Below, one piece after another: positions 16,030-24,465 of a stretch of DNA of 56,818 nucleotides (position 1 is the stretch's first letter; each line of letters opens with the position of its first letter). The stretch spans positions 1,013,810 to 1,070,627 of the forward strand of contig NZ_RDBN01000005.1 of NCBI RefSeq assembly GCF_008042075.1. The letters run 5' to 3'. The translations under genes were made by a program, and so were the position numbers. Under the pieces are notes generated by a model. That model searched no databases. It had not been told where the DNA came from and saw only the letters and a program-made list of their open reading frames with translations. The stretch is from Streptomyces sp. UW30. GTDB taxonomy: Bacteria; Actinomycetota; Actinomycetes; Streptomycetales; Streptomycetaceae.

Positions 16030-18972
16030 CTACGCCTCGTCCTGCTCCTCCACGACCTGGAGCATCTGCCCGGCCTCCGCGCGCCGCTCCCGCGCCGCCT
16101 CGTCGGCCTCGTCGACGCCGTCGTACGCCGCGAGCACGGCACGCGCGCGTGCCGCCGCCTCGGCCGGACGGCTCAGGTCGGCCTCCAGCCAGCCCGCGGC
16201 GAGCTCGGCGCCGGTACGGCTGTGCAGGGCGTCGTCGCCGAGGGCGGCGAAGACCGCGACGGCCTGCGTCACCTGGGACAGGGCCTCCTCCAGCGCGCCG
16301 CGGATCGACTCGTCCTCGGCATCCTCCGCGGCGGAACGCGCCAGGAGGTCGCTGAACTGGCGGTGGGTGTGGCCGAGTTCGGCGACGAGCCGCTCGCGGG
16401 CCTCCTCGTCGTCGACCGCCTCCAGCGCCGCCCGGCACTCCTCGACCGCGCTCGCCATCAGCGCCGGAGCCGTGTCCTGCCCGCCTTCCACGTCCTCCTC
16501 GCCCAGCGCCAGCCACGCGCGGGCGCGCAGGGACCGCACCAGGCCGTGGACATTGCCGACGGAGCGCCACAGCGTGCCCGCGCGCGCGTACGCCTGGTCC
16601 GCCTCGGCGTGCAGGCCCGCGTGGCCCAGGGACTCGGCTGCGAGGTGGGCGAGGGTGGCGTGGTCGTGCTGCTCGGGCCAGTGCCGGGCGATCTCGGCGG
16701 CCTGAAGCCGGCGTTCGGCCGCCTCGCGGTGCTCGCCGAGCTCGCTCAGGCAGTCGCCGAGCCACCACTGCGTCTGGACGACCGCCCCGTCGCCGTGCGT
16801 CTCGGCGGACAGGTCGACGAGCGCCGACTCCAGCACCTCGGCGGCCTCGGCGAACCGTCCCTGCCGCAGCAGGAACCCGCCCAGCTGCTGCCGCGCCCAG
16901 GCGCCCAGCGTGCGGCTCTCGCCCGCCTCGTCGGCCCAGTGGGCGGCCTCCAGGGCGTGCTCCGCGGCCTCCTCGGACAGCCCCCGGCCGCCGAGCACCT
17001 CGGCCAGCTGGAGGTGCAGCTGCGCCCGCCCCGCGGCCTCCAGGTGCGGCCCGCCGTGCTCCAGGGCCGCCCGCAGCGCCCGCTCGGCCTGCGCGGTGTC
17101 GCCGAGATGGTGCGCGAGCCCGGCCAGCCGGGCCTCGTACTCCACCGCGAACCACGGCAGCCCGGCCCCGACGAACGCCGCCGCGGCCCGCGCGAACAGC
17201 TCCGCGGCCCCCTCCACGTTCCCCGCGAGCGCCGCCAGTTCCGCGAGCATCGCCTGCGCCTCAGCGATCCGTGCGGCGAGCCGTACGTCGTCCCGGGACT
17301 GCCCGTCGACGAGCGCGAGCACCTCACGGGCGGCGATCTCGGCGCCGGCCGCCGACTGCGGCGCCGCGTCCTCGGCCTCGTGCACCTGCCGCATCAGGAT
17401 CCGCGCCCGGCTCATCAGCACGGCCGCCGTCTGCCGCAGGCCCGTGCCGTCCTCGGCGTACAGCGCGAGGACCCGGTCGTACAGGTCGGCGATCGCCGTG
17501 AGGGCCTCGGACACCTCGCCCTGGAGCGCCCGTACGTACGCTCCACGCGCGCGTGCCGCCAGCGCCTCACCGGGGTCGCCCGCCTCCGCGTACAGCCCCG
17601 CCGCCTCCTCGAACAGGGCGACGCCCTCGGGGCCCAGGTCCATCGCCCGGTGGTCGGCGATCTCCGCGCGGTCCCGGGCGTCCAGCTCGACGCCCTCGGC
17701 GGCCCGCGAGACGGCCGCCCACGCCTCGACGGCGCCTGGCTGGAGGGTGTCCGACAGCCGCCGTGCCTCGGCGATCAGCGCCGGCAGGCCGGGCCGCGGG
17801 CCCGGGTCCTGCGGCGCGTTCGACGCGGCGGGCGCGGGCACCGACGGTGTCGGCCGTGCCGCCGTACGCACCCCCAGCGGCAGCCGCTCCACCAGCGGGC
17901 GCTGCTCCATACGCGCGCGTGCCCGCTCGCTGATGTGCGTCGTGCCGTTGCGCTCGTCGAAGCGCGCGGCCAGGGCGAGGGCCTCCTCGCGCGCGTGGGC
18001 GGCGAGTTCGCGGGCGGTCCAGGTGCGGCCTGCCGGACCGGGCACCTGCTGCGCGCCCAGCCCGAGCGCGCCCAGGCGGTCCATGAGCAGGGCCACCACC
18101 GACATGAACTCCAGCTTGCTGCGCGGATGCCCGTCGTCCGTGAAGTACGCCGGCCGCTCCGCTAGCAGCTCCAGGCCGCGCGCCTCGTTGCCGGTCAGCA
18201 CACAGAACTCGACGTGGTCCGCGTACGCCCCGCGCATGCTCTCCATGGCCCGCACGAGCCTGAAGCCCCGCAGATGGTTGGCGCGGGCCTCGTCCACGCG
18301 GCCCAGGCGCAGCAGCGGCGTCAGGGAGGACGCGAGGACCGTGTGCGGCTCGTGGGCGCAGGTGAACTCGCCCTCCAGGACCGGCGCCCACAGCCGCAGC
18401 GCCTCGGTGTCCTGGCCCCGCTCCGCCTGCCACCACCCCTGCCCGTGCAGCTCGCACGCGTGGCAGTCGGCCATGCTGTCGCGGTCCGCGCCCAGCCAGG
18501 CGCCGTACGCCCGCTCCGCCCGCGCCACGTCTCCGACATGCGCGGCCACGCTGAACTCGGCGCCGCGCACGGCCCGTTCGGAGTGCCCGGCGAGCCGGTA
18601 GCGGTGCTCCATCTCGCCGAGCCACTTCTCGATCGAGGCCAGCGGGACGTGCGGCTGGTCGAGCATGCCGGACGACATCCACTTGAAGACCCAGTGCAGC
18701 GAATGGATCTCGTACTCGTCGAAGTCCTCGGGCCGCTCGTCCCACATGCGCAGCAGACGCGCGAAGGGGACGAACATCTTGCCCTTCTCGGAGCTGTAGT
18801 TGTAGACCTTCAGCTGGTGCCCGAGCGCCTCGATCACGGCCAGCGGGACGTTCAGCTTCTCCGCCTCGGCGAGCAGCTGCTCCGCGCGCGCGTTGCGGGC
18901 CGGACCCTCCGGTTCCTCGCCGTTCTCCGCCATCGCCCGGCGCAGCGAGTCGAAGTCGGTGATCTCGCTCAT
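16030..18972 (-). CDS. Large TPR-repeat protein paired with HSP90
   Basis: A 980-residue cytoplasmic protein without signal peptide or membrane segments. The N-terminal part (1-360) is helical with an unusual CHACELH cluster (C170, C173, H176). A Pro/Ala-rich linker covers about 365-395. The C-terminal 580 residues are a long run of amphipathic helix pairs with TPR-like spacing (A-x-x-G-D..A and WW..G-x-C-x-x-L-G patterns). It starts with ATG overlapping the HSP90 stop (TGATG), so translation is coupled to the upstream ATPase. By analogy with eukaryotic TPR co-chaperones it may be a dedicated partner or client scaffold of the HSP90. Function is inferred only from this pairing. It contains three copies of the ACGCGCGCGT palindrome. 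Confidence 0.8.
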   Translation of the reverse strand: MSEITDFDSLRRAMAENGEEPEGPARNARAEQLLAEAEKLNVPLAVIEALGHQLKVYNYSSEKGKMFVPFARLLRMWDERPEDFDEYEIHSLHWVFKWMSSGMLDQPHVPLASIEKWLGEMEHRYRLAGHSERAVRGAEFSVAAHVGDVARAERAYGAWLGADRDSMADCHACELHGQGWWQAERGQDTEALRLWAPVLEGEFTCAHEPHTVLASSLTPLLRLGRVDEARANHLRGFRLVRAMESMRGAYADHVEFCVLTGNEARGLELLAERPAYFTDDGHPRSKLEFMSVVALLMDRLGALGLGAQQVPGPAGRTWTARELAAHAREEALALAARFDERNGTTHISERARARMEQRPLVERLPLGVRTAARPTPSVPAPAASNAPQDPGPRPGLPALIAEARRLSDTLQPGAVEAWAAVSRAAEGVELDARDRAEIADHRAMDLGPEGVALFEEAAGLYAEAGDPGEALAARARGAYVRALQGEVSEALTAIADLYDRVLALYAEDGTGLRQTAAVLMSRARILMRQVHEAEDAAPQSAAGAEIAAREVLALVDGQSRDDVRLAARIAEAQAMLAELAALAGNVEGAAELFARAAAAFVGAGLPWFAVEYEARLAGLAHHLGDTAQAERALRAALEHGGPHLEAAGRAQLHLQLAEVLGGRGLSEEAAEHALEAAHWADEAGESRTLGAWARQQLGGFLLRQGRFAEAAEVLESALVDLSAETHGDGAVVQTQWWLGDCLSELGEHREAAERRLQAAEIARHWPEQHDHATLAHLAAESLGHAGLHAEADQAYARAGTLWRSVGNVHGLVRSLRARAWLALGEEDVEGGQDTAPALMASAVEECRAALEAVDDEEARERLVAELGHTHRQFSDLLARSAAEDAEDESIRGALEEALSQVTQAVAVFAALGDDALHSRTGAELAAGWLEADLSRPAEAAARARAVLAAYDGVDEADEAARERRAEAGQMLQVVEEQDEA

Positions 18973-20807
18973 CAGCGGCCTCCCTCGCCGTTCGTGGCCC
19001 ACTCCAGCAGACCGATGAAGGCCCGGTTCAGCAGCGCCGAGTCGGCGGGCCTGAGCGGACGCTGCGCCATCAGCAGGGCCTGCCCGTACAGCGACTCGGT
19101 GGCGGTGCCGATCAGCTCCGGATCGCCCAGCGAACCGATCCGCCGGATCAGCGGGTTGAGGTGGTTCAGCACCAGACGCGCGCGTGGCGCGCTGCCGCGC
19201 AGGGACCCGAGGATGCCCGCCCACAGGTCGTCGGCCTGCTCCTCGGCCTGCGCGCGCGCCTGCTCGTGCCGGGCCGCCCGGTCGTCCAGGTGCAGCGCGG
19301 GCACGGACAGCGGATGGAAGGCGCGCAGGACGACGTCACAGCCCAGCGGGTCGAGTTTCGCCCGCGCGGCCGCCAGGAAGCCCGACAGGGCCAGCTCCTC
19401 GGCCGGGTCGACCGAGTCCAGATGGGCGGTCACGGTCTCCGCGTCCAGCTCGGCGACGACCGTCCCCGGCCGCACCGACGGCAGCGCCTCGATCAGCTCG
19501 CTGTCGTACGTGTAGCCGCCGTTGACCACCCCGACGCCCTGCGCGGACGCGATCGGGGCGACCTGCCGGTACTCCTCGACGGTCCGCGTGAAGTGCACCA
19601 CCGCGTGCCGCTGCGCGAACTCCTCCAGGGACAGCCGTCCGTCGGACGTCTCGAAGGGCAGCCACGGCAGCATCGTGCGCAGCATCTCCTTGTCGTGCCG
19701 CGCGAGGGACTTCACGCCCAGGTGGTGCACGGACAGGAACGCCGCCAGCCGTTCCGGATCCCCGGCCGCGAGGCCCGTGAGCCAGGACCGGATCCTTGTC
19801 CCCAGCGCCTCCCGTACGGCCGCCAGCGTCTCGTCCTCGTACAGCGACTCGCGCGACGCCGTCGGCCGCAGGCTGTCGGTGTCCAGGACGCAGCGCACGA
19901 AGAACGCCCAGTCGGGCAGCAGCTGTTCGGCCCGCTCGGTCAGCAGCATGCCCTTGAGGTGGACGCGATGACCGGCCCGCTGGGCGGGGCTGACCGCGGC
20001 CGGCAGCACGTACGCGACCCCGCGGATCCCGGCGAGCGGCACGTCCAGCTCGATCGAGTCCAGCGGGGTGAAGCCGAACAGGTCCTGACAGTGCCGGGCC
20101 AGGGCCACCCTCCGGTTGGCGGGGGAGGGGTACGACCGGTCCCAGGGCGCGGGCAGATCGGTGACGGCCTCGCCGCCGACCCGTACGTCGTACGGCAGCA
20201 GTGAGCCGAAGTCCCGCGCCAGCGCCAGGACCCGGTCCTCGGCCAGCCACTCGGCGGCCCCCGCCCGCGCCACCAGGTGCACGGTCGTGCCCGGTTCGGG
20301 GCGGGCGTCGTCCGGCAGCGTCCGCACGGTGTACGAACCGTCGTCCGTCGCCGTCCACTCCACCGGCGGCGCGTCCGGCGTACGGGCGCTGCGGCTGACC
20401 ACCCGGATCCGCTCGGCGACCACGAAACACGCCAGCAGACCGATGCCGAACTGCCCCAGGAAGTCGGACCGGGCCTCCTGAAGCCCCTCGGCGCGCTTGG
20501 AGCTGCGGCCGATGGTCGCGAGGAGGCTGTGCACGTCCGCCTCGGTCAGCCCGATCCCGGAGTCCTCGACGCGCAGGGTGCCCGACTCGGCGTACAGCCG
20601 CACCGCGGCGGGCGCGCCCGGCTCCTCGGCGCGTCTGGCGGTGATGGCGTCGACGGCGTTCTGCAGCAGCTCGCGCAGATAGACCTTCGGACTGGAGTAG
20701 AGGTGGTGGGAGAGCAGGTCCACCAGACCGCGCAGGTCGACCTGGAACGTATGAGGTGACGGGGATGGCTGAGGTGCCTGGGATGACTGTGAGGTCTGGG
20801 AGTCCAT
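18972..20807 (-). CDS. HSP90-family (HtpG-like) ATPase
   Basis: A 611-residue GHKL ATPase. The Bergerat-fold motifs are intact: ELLQNAVDAI (E46, N50, D53), EDSGIGL (D82, G84, G86) and the GQFGIG lid (118-123). A middle domain with SRESLYEDE follows, then a C-terminal dimerisation part. There is an extra Gln/Ser/Pro-rich N-terminal leader (residues 3-18). It is a divergent actinobacterial HSP90 type rather than a close HtpG. The C-terminus (NGEGGR) lacks the eukaryotic MEEVD TPR-binding motif. It is divergent from recG and overlaps the downstream TPR gene by 1 nt. A chaperone activity is family knowledge; its clients are unknown. Confidence 0.88.
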   Translation of the reverse strand: MDSQTSQSSQAPQPSPSPHTFQVDLRGLVDLLSHHLYSSPKVYLRELLQNAVDAITARRAEEPGAPAAVRLYAESGTLRVEDSGIGLTEADVHSLLATIGRSSKRAEGLQEARSDFLGQFGIGLLACFVVAERIRVVSRSARTPDAPPVEWTATDDGSYTVRTLPDDARPEPGTTVHLVARAGAAEWLAEDRVLALARDFGSLLPYDVRVGGEAVTDLPAPWDRSYPSPANRRVALARHCQDLFGFTPLDSIELDVPLAGIRGVAYVLPAAVSPAQRAGHRVHLKGMLLTERAEQLLPDWAFFVRCVLDTDSLRPTASRESLYEDETLAAVREALGTRIRSWLTGLAAGDPERLAAFLSVHHLGVKSLARHDKEMLRTMLPWLPFETSDGRLSLEEFAQRHAVVHFTRTVEEYRQVAPIASAQGVGVVNGGYTYDSELIEALPSVRPGTVVAELDAETVTAHLDSVDPAEELALSGFLAAARAKLDPLGCDVVLRAFHPLSVPALHLDDRAARHEQARAQAEEQADDLWAGILGSLRGSAPRARLVLNHLNPLIRRIGSLGDPELIGTATESLYGQALLMAQRPLRPADSALLNRAFIGLLEWATNGEGGR

Positions 20808-20997
20808 CGTCGCAGCGCCGTTGGGGGGACTTGGCGACGGCGCGGGGTCGGGCGGCCCCGGTGAGGCGGTGACCGCGAAGGGATGGCCGGAGCGCGCCAT
20901 CCTAGGGCCGAAGCGAGCCGCCTGACCAGGGGTTTCCGGGAGTTTTACCGGGACGGACGCCGTGACCTCTACGGCATTGTCAGTGCCGTGGTGTGGA

Positions 20998-23205
20998 ATG
21001 GATCTCGTGCCCGCACTGGAAGAACCACTGAAGAAAGTGCTCGGCCCTCCCACCGCGAAGGTGATGGCCGAGCATCTCGGCCTGCACACCGTGGGCGACC
21101 TGCTGCACCACTACCCGCGCAGATACGAGGAGCGCGGCCAGCTCACCCACCTCGCCGACCTCCCCATGGACGAGCACGTCACGGTGGTCGCCATGGTCGC
21201 CGACGCGCGCCTGCACAGCTTCGCCTCCAGCAAGGCGCCGCGCGGCAAGGGCCAGCGCCTCGAAGTCACCATCACCGACGGCAGCGGCCGCCTCCAACTG
21301 GTCTTCTTCGGCAACGGCGTTCACAAGCCCCACAAGGATCTCCTGCCGGGCACACGCGCGATGTTCGCGGGCAAGGTCTCGGTCTTCAACCGCCGCCTGC
21401 AACTGGCGCACCCGGCCTACGAGTTGCTGCGCGGCGACTCGGAGGAAGCGGTCGAGACCTGGGCCGGCGCCCTGATCCCGATCTACCCCGCCACCGCCAA
21501 GCTGGAGTCCTGGAAGGTCGGCAAGGCGATCCAGACGGTCCTGCCCAGCGCCCAGGAGGCCGTCGACCCGCTCCCGGACACCCTCCGCGAGGGGCGCCGC
21601 CTGGTCGCCCTCCCCGAGGCCCTCCTCAAGATCCACCGTCCGCACACCAAGGCCGACATCGAGGACGCCCGCTCCCGGCTCAAGTGGGACGAGGCCTTCG
21701 TCCTCCAGGTCGCCCTCGCCCGCCGCCGCCACGCCGACGCCCAACTCCCCGCGGTCGCCCGCAAACCCAAGCCCGACGGCCTCCTGACCGCCTTCGACGC
21801 CCGCCTCCCCTTCACCCTCACCGAGGGCCAGCAGAAGGTCTCCAAGGAGATCTTCGACGACTTGGCGACGGAGCATCCGATGCACCGGTTGCTCCAGGGG
21901 GAGGTCGGATCCGGGAAAACCATGGTGGCGCTGCGCGCCATGCTCGCCGTGGTCGACGCCGGCGGACAGGCCGCCATGCTCGCGCCCACCGAAGTGCTCG
22001 CCCAGCAGCATCACCGCTCCATCGTCGAGATGATGGGTGAGCTGGCCGAGGGCGGGATGCTGGGCGGAGCGGATCAGGCCACCAAGGTGGTGCTGCTCAC
22101 CGGGTCCATGGGCGCGGCCGCCCGCCGCCGGGCGCTGCTCGATCTCGTCACCGCGGAGGCCGGGATCGTCATCGGCACGCACGCGTTGATCGAGGACAAG
22201 GTCCAGTTCCACGACCTCGGCCTGGTCGTCGTCGACGAACAGCACCGGTTCGGCGTGGAGCAGCGCGACGCCCTGCGCGGCAAGGGCAAGCAGCCGCCGC
22301 ACCTGCTCGTCATGACGGCCACGCCCATCCCGCGCACGGTCGCCATGACGGTCTTCGGCGACCTGGAGACCTCGGTCCTGGACCAGCTCCCCGCCGGTCG
22401 CTCACCCATCGCCTCCCATGTCGTCCCGGCCGCCGACAAGCCCCACTTCCTGTCCCGCGCCTGGGAGCGGGTGCGCGAGGAGGTCGGCAACGGCCATCAG
22501 GCCTACGTCGTCTGCCCCCGGATCGGGGACGAGGAGGACGACCCGAAGAAGTCCGGGAAGAAGAAGTCACCCGAGGACGAGGCCGAGAAGCGCCCGCCGC
22601 TCGCCGTCCTCGACGTGGCCGACCAGCTCTCCAAGGGCCCGCTCAGCGGCCTCCAGGTGGAGGTCCTGCACGGCCGTATGGCTCCGGACGACAAGGACGC
22701 CGTCATGCGCCGCTTCGCCGCCGGCGAGACCGACGTCCTGGTCGCCACGACGGTCATCGAGGTCGGTGTGAACGTCCCCAACGCCACCGCGATGGTGATC
22801 ATGGACGCCGACCGCTTCGGCGTCTCCCAGCTCCACCAGCTGCGCGGCCGCGTGGGCCGAGGCTCCGCCCCCGGCCTCTGCCTCCTGGTCACCGAGATGC
22901 CGGAGGCCGCCGCGGCCCGCCAGCGCCTGGCCTCCGTCGCCGCCACCCTCGACGGCTTCGAACTCTCCCGCATCGACCTCGAACAGCGCCGCGAGGGCGA
23001 CGTCCTCGGCCAGGCCCAGTCCGGCGCCCGCACCAGCCTGCGGATGCTGGCGGTCATCGAGGACGAGGAGATCATCGCGGAGGCGCGGGAGGAGGCGGTG
23101 ACGCTGGTGGCGGCCGATCCGGAGCTGACGGGACTTCCCGGCCTCAAGACGGCCCTGGACGCCCTTTTGGACGAGGAAAGGGAGCAGTTCCTGGAAAAGG
23201 GGTGA
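20998..23205 (+). CDS. recG: ATP-dependent DNA helicase RecG
   Basis: A 735-residue helicase that regresses stalled replication forks and branch-migrates Holliday junctions. Residues 1-160 form the OB-fold wedge (LHHYPRRYEERG). The SF2 motor follows, with Walker A GEVGSGKT (about residue 300), Walker B VVDEQHRFG, motif III MTATPIPRT and motif VI QLHQLRGRVGRG. A Lys/Asp-rich insert (DPKKSGKKKSPEDEAEKRP) interrupts the second RecA lobe, which I read as an actinobacterial loop extension. The ATG at 20998 has a poor Shine-Dalgarno; the GTG at 21007 is an alternative. It is divergent from the HSP90 gene. Confidence 0.95.
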   Translation: MDLVPALEEPLKKVLGPPTAKVMAEHLGLHTVGDLLHHYPRRYEERGQLTHLADLPMDEHVTVVAMVADARLHSFASSKAPRGKGQRLEVTITDGSGRLQLVFFGNGVHKPHKDLLPGTRAMFAGKVSVFNRRLQLAHPAYELLRGDSEEAVETWAGALIPIYPATAKLESWKVGKAIQTVLPSAQEAVDPLPDTLREGRRLVALPEALLKIHRPHTKADIEDARSRLKWDEAFVLQVALARRRHADAQLPAVARKPKPDGLLTAFDARLPFTLTEGQQKVSKEIFDDLATEHPMHRLLQGEVGSGKTMVALRAMLAVVDAGGQAAMLAPTEVLAQQHHRSIVEMMGELAEGGMLGGADQATKVVLLTGSMGAAARRRALLDLVTAEAGIVIGTHALIEDKVQFHDLGLVVVDEQHRFGVEQRDALRGKGKQPPHLLVMTATPIPRTVAMTVFGDLETSVLDQLPAGRSPIASHVVPAADKPHFLSRAWERVREEVGNGHQAYVVCPRIGDEEDDPKKSGKKKSPEDEAEKRPPLAVLDVADQLSKGPLSGLQVEVLHGRMAPDDKDAVMRRFAAGETDVLVATTVIEVGVNVPNATAMVIMDADRFGVSQLHQLRGRVGRGSAPGLCLLVTEMPEAAAARQRLASVAATLDGFELSRIDLEQRREGDVLGQAQSGARTSLRMLAVIEDEEIIAEAREEAVTLVAADPELTGLPGLKTALDALLDEEREQFLEKG

Positions 23206-23207
23206 GC

Positions 23208-23241
23208 GGGATCGCCCCTGAAGGGGCGCGGGGAACTGCGC
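23208..23241. repeat. Dispersed intergenic element (copy C) / recG terminator hairpin
   Basis: CGCCCC-TGAA-GGGGCG (23213-23228) forms a hairpin a few bases after the recG stop. It overlaps GGCGCGGGGAACTGCGC (23225-23241), the reverse complement of the element next to fbiD. It may double as the recG terminator. Confidence 0.55.
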
Positions 23242-23304
23242 GAGCAACCACGACGAACCTGCTGCCACACTGAATCCGTAACCACCCCCGAACAAGGACC
23301 CAAG

Positions 23305-23892
23305 ATGACGCGCGTGATCGCCGGCACGGCAGGTGGACGCCGCTTGGCAGTCCCGCCAGGGACCGGCACCCGCCCCACCTCCGACCGCGCACGCGAGGGC
23401 CTCTTCTCCACTTGGCAGGCCCTCCTCGGCGGCCCCCTGGAGGGCGACCGCGTCCTCGACCTCTACGCCGGATCCGGCGCGGTCGGCCTGGAGGCACTCT
23501 CCCGAGGCGCCGGCCACACCCTCCTCGTCGAGGCCGACGCCCGAGCCGCCCGCGTCATCCGCGAGAACGTCAAGAGTCTCGGCCTCCCCGGCGCCGAGGT
23601 CAGATCGGGCAAAGCCGAACAGATCATCCAGACCCCGGCGCCGACCGAGCCGTACGACATCGTCTTCCTGGACCCGCCCTACGCCGTCACGGACGACGAT
23701 CTTCGCGAGATTCTCCTCACACTCCGCTCAGGGGGCTGGCTCGCGCGCGAGGCGCTCGTCACCGTGGAGCGCAGCACCAGAGGCGGAGAATTCCGGTGGC
23801 CCGAAGGTTTTGAAGCGATCCGGGCCCGTCGTTACGGCGAGGGAACGTTTTGGTACGGTCGCGCCGCCTCTACGTGCGAAGACGCACGATGA
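23305..23892 (+). CDS. rsmD: 16S rRNA (guanine966-N2)-methyltransferase RsmD
   Basis: A 195-residue Rossmann-fold methyltransferase. TRVIAGTAGGRRLAVPPG is the RsmD N-terminus, VLDLYAGSGAVGLEALSRGA is the SAM-binding motif, and FLDPPYAV is the catalytic (D/N)PPY motif for exocyclic-amine methylation. It modifies G966 (E. coli numbering) in the small subunit. The ATG at 23305 starts in a 99-bp gap after recG. coaD follows 26 bp downstream, a pairing conserved in many bacteria. Confidence 0.93.
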   Translation: MTRVIAGTAGGRRLAVPPGTGTRPTSDRAREGLFSTWQALLGGPLEGDRVLDLYAGSGAVGLEALSRGAGHTLLVEADARAARVIRENVKSLGLPGAEVRSGKAEQIIQTPAPTEPYDIVFLDPPYAVTDDDLREILLTLRSGGWLAREALVTVERSTRGGEFRWPEGFEAIRARRYGEGTFWYGRAASTCEDAR

Positions 23893-23918
23893 CCGGACCG
23901 GAGAGCGAGGGATCACAA

Positions 23919-24398
23919 GTGCGCCGCGCCGTATGTCCCGGGTCATTCGACCCGATCACCAACGGACACCTCGACATCATTTCCCGCGCCTCCAGGCTGT
24001 ACGACGAGGTCTACGTCGCAGTCATGATCAACAAGTCCAAGCGGGGCCTGTTCGAGATCGACGAGCGGATCGACCTGATCCACCAGGTCATTGCGGAGTT
24101 CGAGAACGTCCGGGTCGAGGCCTTCCACGGCCTCCTCGTCGACTTCTGCAAGGAACGCGACATCCCGGCCATCGTCAAGGGCCTGCGCGCGGTCAGCGAC
24201 TTCGACTACGAGCTGCAGATGGCGCAGATGAACAACGGTCTGTCCGGCGTGGAGACGCTCTTCGTGCCGACCAACCCGACCTACAGCTTCCTGTCGTCCT
24301 CGCTGGTGAAGGAGGTCGCCACCTGGGGCGGCGACGTCTCCCACCTGGTGCCGCCGGTGGTGCTGGAGGCCCTCAACAAGCGTCTGCGCCAAGGCTGA
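23919..24398 (+). CDS. coaD: Phosphopantetheine adenylyltransferase
   Basis: A 159-residue nucleotidyltransferase making dephospho-CoA from 4'-phosphopantetheine and ATP, the penultimate step of CoA synthesis. RRAVCPGSFDPITNGHLDII has the T/HxGH catalytic motif, and YSFLSSSLVKEVA has the second (ISS-type) motif. I choose GTG 23919 (preceded by GAGGGA) because it gives the normal family length. An upstream ATG at 23889 overlapping the rsmD stop would add ten residues. Confidence 0.95.
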   Translation: MRRAVCPGSFDPITNGHLDIISRASRLYDEVYVAVMINKSKRGLFEIDERIDLIHQVIAEFENVRVEAFHGLLVDFCKERDIPAIVKGLRAVSDFDYELQMAQMNNGLSGVETLFVPTNPTYSFLSSSLVKEVATWGGDVSHLVPPVVLEALNKRLRQG

Positions 24399-24465
24399 AC
24401 GGGCAACGGCGGCTACAGTCGTCCCGTCCGTCTCCATCACAGCTGTAGAGAGTGGCGAGCACACG

